Source: Clostridium sp. M62/1 (GTDB lineage: Bacteria; Bacillota; Clostridia; Lachnospirales; Lachnospiraceae). From it: DNA of 64,000 bases. The position numbers and the translations under genes are program-made. The DNA lies in NCBI RefSeq assembly GCF_020736365.1, contig NZ_CP085988.1, forward strand, positions 1,742,001 to 1,806,000, given 5' to 3'. The notes under the pieces were generated by a model. The model was not told where the DNA came from, made no database searches, and was given only the letters and a program-made list of their open reading frames with translations. Numbering within the stretch: the stretch's first letter is position 1; every line of letters starts with the position of its first letter. Positions 33,312 to 42,604 of the stretch are shown piece by piece.

Positions 33312-34716
33312 AAACCGCTCCTTTTATATTTTGATCGATCTGGCAGCGATGGCGGCGGCGTATGTGATGACACAGCTGGCCCTGTACGGCTCCTTGCCGG
33401 CCAGGATGAAATGGTACGGCCTTACAATGGTGCTGGGAGTTTATCTGGTATCGGATCTGTTCTTCGGACATGAGAAGCCGCTGGCGGAGGAAAGCGCTGT
33501 GGAAACTTTTCTGGACGTGGTGAGGCAGACGGTCTATATGGCCTTTCTGTTTGCCCTCCTCTTGTTCTTGCTGGGGCAGAGAGGCGGGGATACAAGACTG
33601 TTTTTCGTCCTCCTGGTGCTGTTTTCCTTTGGATGTCTTTACCTCGGCAGAATTTACTGCAAGGCAGTGATCTTCAATTACTATGGAAATGAAAAAAACA
33701 GAACCCGCCTTTTAATCTTTGCAAATCCGTCGAATGTGCAGAAGGCTATGGGCCGGCTCGCCGCCTCCAACCTGTATATGTATGAGCTGATAGCCCTGGT
33801 GATCATGGACCGTGAGGGAAAGAACCCTGAGCTGTATCTGATCAGGCCAAAAGATACAGGAGGATATGAGAGGAAAAGCACTTCAGACTTTGATCTTACC
33901 GAGTATCTCAAGCGCCAGGCAGTAGATGAAGCCCTGATCAGCCTGCCGGACAGCAGCAGGGAATGCATCAGCAGCCTTTTAGAGAAGCTGCAGTGTATGG
34001 GGATTGTCGTCCATGTGGCGGCCAGCAGCCTGGGACTCTCAGAGGAGGAAAAGCAGATAGGAGAGCTTGGACTCTACCGGGTTCTGACCTACGGCCCCCG
34101 AATTTTCCGTCCCTCTGAACTGATATTAAAGAGGGCCATGGATATTCTGGGAGCAGCTGTGGGGATTTGCCTGACCGTTTTAATCGGACTCTTCGTCGTT
34201 CCGGCCATCAAGCTGGAGTCTCCTGGGCCGGCTGTTTTTAAGCAGACCCGCATTGGGAAAAACGGCCGGAAGTTTTCGATTTATAAGTTTCGTTCCATGT
34301 ACATGGATGCGGAGGAGCGAAAGAAGGAACTTATGAAGCAGAATGAGATGGAAGGGTTCATGTTTAAGATGAAGGACGACCCGAGAATTACGAAGGTAGG
34401 AAAGTTTATCAGGAAAACGAGTATAGACGAGCTTCCGCAGTTTTTTAATGTGCTGCGGGGAGATATGAGCCTTGTGGGAACGAGGCCTCCGACCGTGGAC
34501 GAGTTTGAGCGCTATGAGGAGCATCACAAAAGGCGCCTTTCGCTCCGGCCTGGGATTACAGGCATGTGGCAGGTAAGCGGACGCAGCGACATCCAGAATT
34601 TTGAGGATGTGGTGAGGCTGGATCTGGAGTACATAGACAACTGGTCTGTCTGGCTGGATATTAAGATCCTCTTTCAGACAGTCTTTGTTGTCCTTCTCCA
34701 CAGGGGGGCAGAATGA
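33301..34716 (+). CDS. Undecaprenyl-phosphate sugar-phosphate transferase (initiating enzyme)
   Basis: A 471-residue polyprenyl glycosylphosphotransferase of the WbaP/CpsE type. The N-terminal half has four hydrophobic segments and a flexible soluble part. The C-terminal catalytic half begins KRAMDILGAAVGI (~280) and includes SPGPAVFKQTRIGKNG, KFRSMYMDAEE, KTSIDELPQFFNVLRGDMSLVGTRPP and the closing LRPGITGMWQVSGRS. It transfers the first sugar phosphate to the lipid carrier. The start is ATG 33301, overlapping the preceding small gene; its stop overlaps the LCP gene start. Confidence 0.94.
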   Translation: MSVKNRSFYILIDLAAMAAAYVMTQLALYGSLPARMKWYGLTMVLGVYLVSDLFFGHEKPLAEESAVETFLDVVRQTVYMAFLFALLLFLLGQRGGDTRLFFVLLVLFSFGCLYLGRIYCKAVIFNYYGNEKNRTRLLIFANPSNVQKAMGRLAASNLYMYELIALVIMDREGKNPELYLIRPKDTGGYERKSTSDFDLTEYLKRQAVDEALISLPDSSRECISSLLEKLQCMGIVVHVAASSLGLSEEEKQIGELGLYRVLTYGPRIFRPSELILKRAMDILGAAVGICLTVLIGLFVVPAIKLESPGPAVFKQTRIGKNGRKFSIYKFRSMYMDAEERKKELMKQNEMEGFMFKMKDDPRITKVGKFIRKTSIDELPQFFNVLRGDMSLVGTRPPTVDEFERYEEHHKRRLSLRPGITGMWQVSGRSDIQNFEDVVRLDLEYIDNWSVWLDIKILFQTVFVVLLHRGAE

Positions 34717-35756
34717 CAGAAAATAAAAAAAGGCAGAGATGGTTGGCGGCAATTCTGAGAATTTTCGTGTTTGCCGCGGCGGTAGGGTTTGTCACCTTTT
34801 CAGTCCAGTCTTATCAGAAAAAAAAGGAAGCAGAGATGACGGCTGAAATGCGGAAAAGCGAAAGAGAGAAAAATGGCCTCCAGACAGGAGACAGGGAGGC
34901 TGTCAGAGTTTATAACGGAAAGGAATACAGACAGAATACTCTGAACACTGTGATTCTCTGTGTGGGAGTTGACACAAGCGGGGCTGTAGAGCAGCAGAAG
35001 GTTTCCGGCGCGGGAGGGCAGGCAGATGTGATGGCCCTTCTGATACAGAACCGGGCGACAGACGAGGTAAATATTCTCACCATTCCGAGAGACACCATGA
35101 CAGAGATCAGGCTGTTTGATCTGAATGGAAATTATCTGGGAACGGATGTACAGCACCTGAACCTGGCCTACGGCTACGGAGACGGAGAGCAGGAGAGCTG
35201 TGAGCTTCTCACAGAGGCAGTGGAAAATCTGCTGGGGGGAGTGGAGATAGACGGGTATGTTTCCGTCAATATGAGCGCAATCCCTGTTTTGAACGATCTG
35301 GTGGGAGGAGTTACGGTTACCATTGACGATCCTGGCATGGAGGGAAGAGATCCCAGCCTCCCCTATGGTGAGACCGTTACCCTTCACGGAAAGCAGGCAG
35401 AGACCTATGTGCGCTACAGAGACACCGATGTTTCACAGAGCGCCATTTCAAGAATGGATCGCCACAGGACCTACGCGAAGGGATGGATGGAACAGGCTGA
35501 GAAGGAACAGCAGAAAGACAGCCAGTTTCTTGGAAAAACCTTTGACGCGCTGCAGGAGTATATGGTTACAGATCTGAACAAGGATGCATATCTGGATGCA
35601 GGTCTGGCAGCCATGGGTACAGAAAATCTGTTTGGCGGAGATCACTTCTTCACAGTGCCCGGCGAGGGAACTGAAGGGCTTGTCTATGACGAGTTTTACC
35701 CTGACGGAGAGGCATTTGAGGAAATGATTATAGAGCTGTTCTACAGGGAAACGTAG
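34713..35756 (+). CDS. LytR-CpsA-Psr (LCP) family protein
   Basis: A 347-residue protein with an N-terminal membrane helix (residues ~12-28), an alpha-helical stretch and an extracellular LCP domain. Conserved features are ILCVGVD near 80-86, the arginine in TIPRDTMTEI, HLNLAYGYG and YVRYRDTDVSQSAISRMDRHR. LCP enzymes transfer polysaccharide from its lipid carrier to peptidoglycan, so this one probably attaches the locus product to the wall. ATG 34713 overlaps the previous stop. Confidence 0.92.
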   Translation: MTENKKRQRWLAAILRIFVFAAAVGFVTFSVQSYQKKKEAEMTAEMRKSEREKNGLQTGDREAVRVYNGKEYRQNTLNTVILCVGVDTSGAVEQQKVSGAGGQADVMALLIQNRATDEVNILTIPRDTMTEIRLFDLNGNYLGTDVQHLNLAYGYGDGEQESCELLTEAVENLLGGVEIDGYVSVNMSAIPVLNDLVGGVTVTIDDPGMEGRDPSLPYGETVTLHGKQAETYVRYRDTDVSQSAISRMDRHRTYAKGWMEQAEKEQQKDSQFLGKTFDALQEYMVTDLNKDAYLDAGLAAMGTENLFGGDHFFTVPGEGTEGLVYDEFYPDGEAFEEMIIELFYRET

Positions 35757-35812
35757 GGCAGAAATGCCGGACGCCTGCAGAACAGAAATAAAAAAGAAAG
35801 GAGAGAGCTACG

Positions 35813-36430
35813 ATGAAAATCAGGTATCAGGCCGGAATTCTGGCAGCAGCGCTGTCACTGTCTGTAATGACCATGGCATTTGCGGCCGGAAGTCCCAGCA
35901 CAAATCCCAGGCCGATCGGCGGAGGCGGCTCCAGTTCAAGTTCAGGTCCCAGACCGATTGGCGGCGGAAGCTACAATCCGGGAGGCCCTGGACTCACGAC
36001 CATCGAAGACGGCAGCACGCCTGAGGCTTCCGGAGGAAGCGGGGCGCTGTCTGGCAATACGAATACCGGAGTTAGCGTGACTTTCACGGAAAACTTCGGA
36101 GCTTCGATTTCAGACAACCAGATCGCGCAGGTGAATGCGGGGCTTTCCACTATCCAGTCTCTGCCTTCTGACACAGATCTGACAGGGTACAACCCGTTAG
36201 TCAGAATTCAGAACATGGAGACAACTGCATCCACTGACGGTCAGCCGATCCAGTTCAGCATCTATGTGCCGAACCTGGTAGAGGGACTGAACAATATTCA
36301 GATTCTGATACAGAATCCCAGTACCGGGAAATGGGAGCTGGTAGCGCCTACAGCTGTCAGCACCGGTACAAAGACAGTAACGGTATCTCTTAATTATGCA
36401 GGACCGCTTACAGTCGTATACAAGAACTAA
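35813..36430 (+). CDS. Secreted low-complexity protein with PRPIGGG repeats
   Basis: 205 residues. A clear signal peptide ends at about AFAAG (residues ~20-26). A Gly/Ser/Pro linker follows with PRPIGGG occurring twice, then a soluble beta-rich region (GVSVTFTENFGASISDNQIAQVNAGL ... VVYKN). There are no sortase or membrane anchors. AAAGGAGAGAG precedes the start. It sits inside the capsule operon between LCP and the wall-binding protein, so a surface or matrix role is probable; I know of no named family. Confidence 0.7.
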   Translation: MKIRYQAGILAAALSLSVMTMAFAAGSPSTNPRPIGGGGSSSSSGPRPIGGGSYNPGGPGLTTIEDGSTPEASGGSGALSGNTNTGVSVTFTENFGASISDNQIAQVNAGLSTIQSLPSDTDLTGYNPLVRIQNMETTASTDGQPIQFSIYVPNLVEGLNNIQILIQNPSTGKWELVAPTAVSTGTKTVTVSLNYAGPLTVVYKN

Positions 36431-36446
36431 GAGACAGGAAGGGAAG

Positions 36447-36482
36447 GGCAGCAGTGTTTTGATGAAAGGCAGTGCTGCCTTT
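36447..36482 (+). terminator. Hairpin with short T-run
   Basis: GGCAGCA (36447-36453) pairs with TGCTGCC (36473-36479), followed by TTTC; the inner part can also form AAAGGCAG/CTGCCTTT. It is a weak terminator or attenuator within the operon. Confidence 0.45.
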
Positions 36483-36647
36483 CTGCCTGGCCTGGTTAAA
36501 ATAAAAAAATAAATATAAAAGATGAAAAAATATTGATATATGCATGAATTTTGAAAAGAAGGAGCAGCAGATGTGCAGACTGGGAAAGCTGCTTTTGAGA
36601 TAGAGAAGGCAAAAGGAAAAAATATTCTGAGAAGGAAAAATACGAGT

Positions 36648-38795
36648 ATGAAGAAGCGTTTTTTAAATTTACCGGAGTGTCTGTCCGGACTGGAAGCAAA
36701 AACATGGAAAAGACGACTGGTCTCTCTGGCTGCCGGTATGCTTTTGCTGGCCTCCTTCCCCGCCCTTGCAGCCGGACGGTGGCAGAGTGCAGAAGGAGAA
36801 AAATATTACATAAAGGAAGACGGATCCCGGTATGAAAATACCTGGTTTTCGATAGAAAGCGTACCTGCAAATCCTCTGGCAAAGGTGACGGTGACCTGGT
36901 ACTATGCCGGGCCGGACGGAGCCGTCCTCACCAATGGATGGCATGAAATAGAGGGGAAACATTATTATTTCTACCCAGGAGGAAATTCACCCAGAAATGT
37001 TTTCTTCAATCTGGACGGAAAGCGCTACTACGTGGATGAGACGGGAGCCCGGGCGGAAAAGGGCTGGTTTTCTGTCACGACCGTCAATTCTTCTACCGGC
37101 GTTTCTTCTGTCAGCTGGTATTATGCAAACCCGGACGGAAGCCTGAGGACAGGAGGCTGGCAGGTGATTGACGGTGTGGAGTATTACTTTGACGCCAATG
37201 GAAGATCACCGAGAAATAACTGGGTAAATATTGAGGACGCCCGGTATCATGTGGACGAACGGGGCGGAAAGCAGACGGGCTGGTTCTCTGTCTCCGGCGT
37301 AAACGGAAATGGACAGGCATACGAAAACTGGTACTATGCCGAGCCGGATGGAAAACTGGCGAGAAACGGCTGGAAGGATCTGGAGGGCCATCGGTATTAT
37401 CTGGATGCAAATGGATTGTCCTATCGGAAACGCTGGTATGTGGACGGTGATAAAAACCGATACTATCTGGATGAAGAAGGAATCCTTCAGCAGAATGGCT
37501 GGTTCCGAATCTCAAACACCAACGCTTCCACAGGAGTGACCACGGAAAACTGGTACTGGGCAGATGCGGCTGGTTCCGCAAAAAAAGACGGAGCGTATGA
37601 AATAGACGGAGCCATGTACCGGTTTGATGCCAACGGCACGATGTATAAAAAGAGATGGTACACCGATGAGAAGGGAAAAAAACAGTATTTCGGAGAAAAC
37701 GGAGCCATGTGCCGGAATCAGTGGTTTTCCATCAGCGGAGAGCGGGCGGACGGCAGCGAATATACCAACTGGTATTACGCCGGTGAGAACGGTTATGTTC
37801 TGACCGGCGGCTGGAAGAATATTAATGGAAAAGATTATTACTTTAACACGGGAGGCAATATTTCCACCGGATGGCTGGATGATGATAAATACTACTGCGG
37901 TGACGACGGAGCCAGAAGGCATGGCTGGGATTGGATCCAATTGGACGAGGACTGGATTGACGACAACGATAATGTAAAAAAATATGCAGATCGGAACGGG
38001 GAGTGGGGCTGGTTTTACTTCTCGCCGGAAAACGGCAGGAAGAGGGAAAGCGGCTCCGGCTTCGAGGAAAGCCGGGTAGACGGAACTACTTACTGCTTTG
38101 ACACCTATGGGATTATGCAGATGGGCTGGGTCAAAATGAGGGGAGCTTCCCCGGCTCTGAGCGGGTACCGGTACTATTTTCCATATGCGGGGCTGGAAGG
38201 ATTTATACAGGGACAGAAGGCAGAAGACTGCTGGCTGATGACGGAGCTTCCGGAAGATATTGACGGGGCATCCGGGGAAAAATGGCGGTATTTTCAGGGA
38301 AATGGAGCCCCTGTGTGTGCTCCGGCAGGAAGGTACGTGATTCAGAAAATTGACGGAAAGAAGTATGCCTTCGACGACAGGGGAGCCGCCAGAACCGGTC
38401 TTCTGGAAATTGATGGGGAAGTTTATTACTTTGGAGAGCCGGACGGCGACTATTCCATGGTCACCGGAGCCTGTGAGCTTACTGATGACACTGGAGAAAA
38501 GGCAGATTACTATTTTGAAGCAAGCGGAAAAGGGACGACAGGTATTAAGAACGGACGCTTTTACTATAAGGGAAGACTCCAGACTGCAGACCGGAATGCA
38601 AAGTACGAAGTATTCCGGGTACCGGGAAAAGGGCTGCGGCTGATTGACTCAAACGGCAAGGTGGTAAAGGGCAGAAAAGTGACTGACGGTGACAAGTGCA
38701 GATGGAAGGTAAATTCCAGCGGAACCATCGAGGAATTTGGCTCCGACTATGTGGCAGAGATTACAGAGCCGGAGACAGTACCATACGAAGGCTAG
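36648..38795 (+). CDS. Large secreted protein with cell-wall-binding repeats
   Basis: About 715 residues. A signal peptide with a long basic region (SLAAGMLLLASFPALAAG) is followed by at least ten aromatic repeats of the choline-binding/cell-wall-binding type, in which Gly-Trp, Tyr-Tyr and a final Gly recur (NGWHEIEGKHYYFYPGG, RTGGWQVIDGVEYYFDANG, LTGGWKNINGKDYYF). No catalytic domain is apparent, so it may be a surface scaffold or matrix component. The frame opens upstream at 36573, but the ATG at 36648 begins the signal peptide and follows GAAGGA. It lies within the polysaccharide locus. Confidence 0.85.
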   Translation: MKKRFLNLPECLSGLEAKTWKRRLVSLAAGMLLLASFPALAAGRWQSAEGEKYYIKEDGSRYENTWFSIESVPANPLAKVTVTWYYAGPDGAVLTNGWHEIEGKHYYFYPGGNSPRNVFFNLDGKRYYVDETGARAEKGWFSVTTVNSSTGVSSVSWYYANPDGSLRTGGWQVIDGVEYYFDANGRSPRNNWVNIEDARYHVDERGGKQTGWFSVSGVNGNGQAYENWYYAEPDGKLARNGWKDLEGHRYYLDANGLSYRKRWYVDGDKNRYYLDEEGILQQNGWFRISNTNASTGVTTENWYWADAAGSAKKDGAYEIDGAMYRFDANGTMYKKRWYTDEKGKKQYFGENGAMCRNQWFSISGERADGSEYTNWYYAGENGYVLTGGWKNINGKDYYFNTGGNISTGWLDDDKYYCGDDGARRHGWDWIQLDEDWIDDNDNVKKYADRNGEWGWFYFSPENGRKRESGSGFEESRVDGTTYCFDTYGIMQMGWVKMRGASPALSGYRYYFPYAGLEGFIQGQKAEDCWLMTELPEDIDGASGEKWRYFQGNGAPVCAPAGRYVIQKIDGKKYAFDDRGAARTGLLEIDGEVYYFGEPDGDYSMVTGACELTDDTGEKADYYFEASGKGTTGIKNGRFYYKGRLQTADRNAKYEVFRVPGKGLRLIDSNGKVVKGRKVTDGDKCRWKVNSSGTIEEFGSDYVAEITEPETVPYEG

Positions 38796-38877
38796 CGGAG
38801 GATAACCAAAGATCCGGCAAAAAATCAGAAGCCGTGAGCAGAAGATACATCATCCTTACAAAAGGGAGGAAACAGGA

Positions 38878-39813
38878 ATGAAACCAGCGTTAGTTATTCT
38901 GGCCGCCGGCATGGGGACCAGATTCGGAAAAGGAATCAAACAGCTGGAGCCGGTGGGACCCAAGGGGGAGCTTATCGTGGACTATTCCATCCATGATGCC
39001 CTGGAGGCAGGTTTTGGCAAGGTAGTATTCATAATTCGAAAAAGCATGGAGCAGGATTTCCGGGAGCGAATCGGAAAACGGATTGAGAAGCAGGCAGAGA
39101 CAGTCTATGTTTTTCAGGAGCTGGAGGATCTGCCGGAAGGCTTTTTGCTTCCGAAGGGACGAACGAAGCCCTGGGGAACAGGCCACGCCCTTTTATGCTG
39201 CCGGGAAGTGATTCATGAGCCCTTTGCAGTGATCAATGCAGATGACTATTACGGAAAAGAGGCCTTTCGAAAAATGGCAGCCTTCCTTACTGCAGAAAAG
39301 CTCAGGACCCAGGACGGAGTTCTGCACGGATGTATGGCAGGCTTTGTTCTGAAAAATACTTTAAGTGACAGCGGAACCGTCACAAGGGGAATCTGCCGGG
39401 TGACAGAGGAGGGACTGCTAAGACAGGTCATAGAAACCTATGAGATACGCAAAGAAATGGGGAGCATTGCCCAGGGAGTTCAGAAGGGCGAGCCGGTTAT
39501 CCTGAATCAGCAATCTCTGGTATCTATGAACATGTGGGGATTTTCAGAAGATTTTCTGGGAATTCTGGAAAAGGGATTTTCGGAGTTCCTCTCCTCCGCT
39601 AAGCTGGATCCTTTAAAGAGCGAGTACCTGCTTCCCGATATCGTGGACCGGGAAATTCGGAATGGCCGATGCACAGTCATGGTTTTAAAGACGGAAGACC
39701 GGTGGTTTGGAATGACTTACCAGGAGGATGTACCTGCGGTGAAAGAGGCCATCCGGAGGCTGATTGACGAAGGCCAGTATCCGGAGAAATTGGTACAGGA
39801 AACGGGCAGATAG
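38878..39813 (+). CDS. Sugar nucleotidyltransferase-like protein
   Basis: A 311-residue protein with a Rossmann-like nucleotidyltransferase fold. The N-terminus shows the signature LAAGMGTRFGKGIKQLEPVG (residues ~8-27, with the G-x-G-x-R and Lys) and the metal-binding AVINADDYYGKEAF (~118-131). It probably makes an NDP-sugar or NDP-alcohol for the locus; the substrate is not visible. It is preceded by AAAGGGAGG. Confidence 0.85.
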   Translation: MKPALVILAAGMGTRFGKGIKQLEPVGPKGELIVDYSIHDALEAGFGKVVFIIRKSMEQDFRERIGKRIEKQAETVYVFQELEDLPEGFLLPKGRTKPWGTGHALLCCREVIHEPFAVINADDYYGKEAFRKMAAFLTAEKLRTQDGVLHGCMAGFVLKNTLSDSGTVTRGICRVTEEGLLRQVIETYEIRKEMGSIAQGVQKGEPVILNQQSLVSMNMWGFSEDFLGILEKGFSEFLSSAKLDPLKSEYLLPDIVDREIRNGRCTVMVLKTEDRWFGMTYQEDVPAVKEAIRRLIDEGQYPEKLVQETGR

Positions 39814-39887
39814 CAGAGGCAGGAGAAAAGAACAGAAGAAGGAAAGAGGAACGGAGACAGGTACACTCTGCGGGAGGGAGAGAAGCC

Positions 39888-40397
39888 ATGAACCGACAGG
39901 AATATGACAGGGCAGCCTCATTCTGGACAAGCCGGGAATCGGAACTTAAACGGATGGAGCCGGGACAGCTCCTTTCAAAGATGGAGGAATTCCTAACTTC
40001 CCACAATACCTGCGCCCTGGCAACGGGAAGCGGGAGTTTCGTCCGGTGTACTCCGCTGGAGTACGAATACTTCAGGGGACGGATGTGGATTCTCACAGAG
40101 GGAGGGCTGAAATTTGCAGCACTGAGAGACAACAGCCGGGTCAGTGCGGCAGTCTATGAGCCCTATACAGGATTTGACTCCATGAAAGGCATCCAGATAA
40201 CCGGAACCGCCCAGGTGGCGGAGCCGGGAAGCAGGGAATTTAAAGAGTATCAGATTCACAGGAAGGAAAAAGAAGGGGAGGGAGCAATGATTCCGCAGGG
40301 ACTTTATCTTCTGGTGATTCACCCTGAGAAGATGGAAGGGGTGTTTGGGGAGTTTCTGGAGCTGGGGTATTCGGTCAGGCAGACGGTGGAGATGTAG
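39888..40397 (+). CDS. Pyridoxamine 5'-phosphate oxidase family protein
   Basis: A 169-residue split-barrel flavin protein of the PNPOx-like family. CALATGSGSFVRCTPLEYEYF and MWILTEGGLKFAALRDNSRVSAAVYEPYTGF match the flavin-binding barrel. Many such proteins are general FMN, heme or F420 reductases; this one lacks features that fix the substrate. GGGAGGGAG precedes the start. It looks like an insertion of a general metabolic gene into the locus. Confidence 0.85.
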   Translation: MNRQEYDRAASFWTSRESELKRMEPGQLLSKMEEFLTSHNTCALATGSGSFVRCTPLEYEYFRGRMWILTEGGLKFAALRDNSRVSAAVYEPYTGFDSMKGIQITGTAQVAEPGSREFKEYQIHRKEKEGEGAMIPQGLYLLVIHPEKMEGVFGEFLELGYSVRQTVEM

Positions 40398-40519
40398 AGG
40401 AAGCCGGAGGATCATGCTGGACGCCAAAGAGGGGCATATAGTGGTGCGGGTTTGGTGGTGAACGCTGCAGCCACAAACAACAGCTTTTCAGAAGATACTT
40501 AGGAAGGGATGCGCAGAGA

Positions 40520-40966
40520 ATGAAGGATAAACTAAAAATTGCAATGCTGGGACATAAGCGCATTCCATCAAGGGAAGGCGGTATAGAAATTGTCGTTGAG
40601 GAACTGTCCACGCGGATGGTAAAGATGGGTCACTCTGTGACTTGTTACAACCGGTCAGGCCACCATGTCAGCGGTAAGGAATTTGACAGAGATGTACATA
40701 AAGCATACAAGGGAGTGAAGCTAAAATCAGTCTTAACGGTTAACTGCAAAGGGCTTGCAGCAATGTCGTCCTCATTCTTTGGAGCGATCTGTGCTGCCCT
40801 TGGAAGATACGATGTGGTTCATTTCCATGCAGAGGGTCCCTGCGCCATGATGTGGCTGCCGAAACTGTTTGGTAAACGCTGTATCGCAACGATACACGGA
40901 GCTTGTGAAATAATAGAGACAACCGGAAAAAGCCTGATAAATCAAGGGTTTTGGCGGCTTGACTGA
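40520..40966 (+). pseudogene. Truncated rhamnosyltransferase-type glycosyltransferase (DUF1972)
   Basis: The first ~133 residues are a good N-terminal domain of the DUF1972/Cps2T glycosyltransferase family (LKIAMLGHKRIPSREGGIE, VVEELSTRMVKMGHSVTCYNRSG, VVHFHAEGP, RCIATIHGAC). After IIE the reading runs into the repeat unit at 40918 and stops after about 16 unrelated residues. The donor-binding C-terminal domain is lost. Full-length relatives, such as the gene at 46453, have about 400 residues. Confidence 0.8.
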
Positions 40967-41196
40967 TTGATCTCAATTTCTGTTCGAACGGGTGATCAGC
41001 GGTCAGCCAGACCTTGATAGCGGTTTTACGGTGCTGTTCCATCATCATTTACCCAAAATGTAAGGACAGAAATTGAATAAGAAGGAGGTCAGTCGAGCCT
41101 GCCGAGGGACTCCCAGTAGGGAGTCCCCGACAGGCTATTTGTCGTGTTTTCCTTTAGTGTTAATGGAATCAAAATTGGTTTTATGAGCAGTGAAGG
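40918..41196 (+). repeat. Structured repeat unit, copy A
   Basis: About 279 bp, matching copy B at 42560-42834. Left part: GACAACC.. AAATCAAGG.. CGGCTTGAC. A closing stem pairs 40973-40985 with 41064-41076. A long hairpin follows at 41096-41136 (about 17 pairs, one bulge, AGTA loop), then the conserved TTGTCGTGTTT. A short hairpin pairs ATGGAATC (41163-41170) with GGTTTTAT (41177-41184), and the unit ends ATGAGCAGTGAAGG. No open frame of meaning. The stems differ in sequence from copy B but are still paired, which argues for a functional RNA. Confidence 0.7.
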
Positions 41197-41258
41197 CAAA
41201 GGAAGATATTTGAATAAGGGGAGAAGAAAAAGTAACTTACTGGGGGAGTGAAGTAAGG

Positions 41259-41405
41259 ATGGGCGAGAATACAAAGAAGTTGAGAATTGCAATGTTCGGC
41301 CAGAAAAGGTGAAGCCGAAATAGTGGCTTCGAGGGGGTAGTCGAAGAACTCAGCACTCGGATGGTGAAGTTAGGTTACCTGGTGACCTGCTATATGAAAA
41401 AATGT
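41259..41405 (+). pseudogene. Second broken copy of the DUF1972 glycosyltransferase start
   Basis: ATG 41259 reads KKLRIAMFGQKR and stops at TGA. In another frame the DNA continues with sequence matching VVEELSTRMVKLGYLVTCYM, as in the intact family. It is a frameshifted N-terminal remnant, ending at the acyltransferase gene. Confidence 0.7.
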
Positions 41406-41419
41406 TGAGGTGTGAATCG

Positions 41420-42433
41420 ATGATAAAAAATAAAGAAAGAGAAATATGGGTAGATAATATTAAGGTTATCGCATGTACACTTGTTCTGTTGGGACATTTT
41501 TTTCAGAGTATGGTTTCGGCAAATTTAATGCCTGCCAATGATTTATATCAATGGTTTAATCAAACAATTTACTATTTTCATGTACCCTTGTTCTTTATTT
41601 GTTCTGGTTATTTATATCAGAAATTGAGCAAAGTGAACAATATAACCAGCTGGGCTCATAATATTTTAAAGAAAGCAATAAATTTAGGGGTTCCATACTT
41701 TACATTTTCATTTCTTACTTGGGCAATGAAAACTATTTTTTCGGGTTCTACTAATAGTTCAATAAGTGGATTAGGTGAGACGTTATTTTTTAAACCAACA
41801 GGAGCTTACTGGTATTTGTATGCGCTATTCTTTATCTTTTTGATTACACCAACTTTTAGAAATAGAAGAATGAATTTTGTAGGATTCGTCATAGCATTGA
41901 TTTTAAAATTTGTCTCAATCATCTGTGGCGGATTTGGAGTAAATGCAATATCTTATGTTTTATCAAATGAGATATGGTTTGTAATCGGGATGTGTTTAAA
42001 TGCAGTAAACTTTGAGGTATGGGATGTTGGTAAAATTAAGGTCTCGATTGTTACAGGGATTGTATTTCTCGCTTTGAGCATAGTTGTTTATCTTCTGGAA
42101 ATTGATAACGGACTAATAGGTTTTTTACTAGGCTTATTAGCTTGTGGTTCTATTATTGTAGGAATTTATATCATATATAAAAATAGAAATCAATCCGTAC
42201 TGTTTGCCTTTCTCTCGAAATATACGATGCCAATTTTCGTAATGCATACTCCGTTTGCTGCAATGATGCGAATTGTATTACTTAGATTGGGAATATATAA
42301 TCTTGTGCCGCATTTCATTTTAGGAATAGGTATAAGTTTTGCTGGCCCTATAATAGCAGCGTTTATAATGCATAAATCTAAATGGCTAGAATTCTTTCTT
42401 TACCCAGGGAAATTGATAAAAATGAAATTCTAG
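41420..42433 (+). CDS. Membrane O-acyltransferase (acyltransferase-3 family)
   Basis: A 337-residue protein with about ten hydrophobic segments. The start EREIWVDNIKVIACTLVLLGHFFQS has the conserved D-N-I-K-V and the catalytic histidine in LGHFFQS, as in OafA/ExoZ-type acyltransferases; FHVPLFFICSGYLY is also typical. It probably acetylates a capsule sugar. The base composition is much more AT-rich than the flanking genes, and the gene lies between copies A and B of the structured repeat, so it is likely a cassette acquired by recombination. The start at 41420 follows GAGGTG. Confidence 0.88.
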   Translation: MIKNKEREIWVDNIKVIACTLVLLGHFFQSMVSANLMPANDLYQWFNQTIYYFHVPLFFICSGYLYQKLSKVNNITSWAHNILKKAINLGVPYFTFSFLTWAMKTIFSGSTNSSISGLGETLFFKPTGAYWYLYALFFIFLITPTFRNRRMNFVGFVIALILKFVSIICGGFGVNAISYVLSNEIWFVIGMCLNAVNFEVWDVGKIKVSIVTGIVFLALSIVVYLLEIDNGLIGFLLGLLACGSIIVGIYIIYKNRNQSVLFAFLSKYTMPIFVMHTPFAAMMRIVLLRLGIYNLVPHFILGIGISFAGPIIAAFIMHKSKWLEFFLYPGKLIKMKF

Positions 42434-42502
42434 CATGCAGAATAATTTTGCGTCGATAATAAAGGTGTTTTTATTTTATAAATGTGCGGGAGTGGACTTA
42501 AG

Positions 42503-42604
42503 ATGGGAGAAAGTAAAAAACTGAAAATTGCAATGTTTGGTGATGGAGATATAATAGGGACAACCAAGAAAAACCACGTAAAATCAAGGCTTTTGACGGC
42601 TTGA
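42503..42604 (+). pseudogene. Third broken copy of the DUF1972 glycosyltransferase start
   Basis: ATG 42503 reads GESKKLKIAMFGDGDIIG, matching the first residues of the glycosyltransferase family, then enters repeat copy B and stops at TGA 42602-42604. Confidence 0.7.

Noticed and set aside
35880..36000. Tandem repeat array in the secreted protein
   Set aside because: Only two copies of the PRPIGGG-coding unit are present, so it is a linker and not a variable repeat array.
36544..36603. A 19-codon frame before the wall-binding protein as a leader peptide
   Set aside because: It has a fair ribosome site but no attenuator structure after it, and its peptide shows no regulatory codon run.
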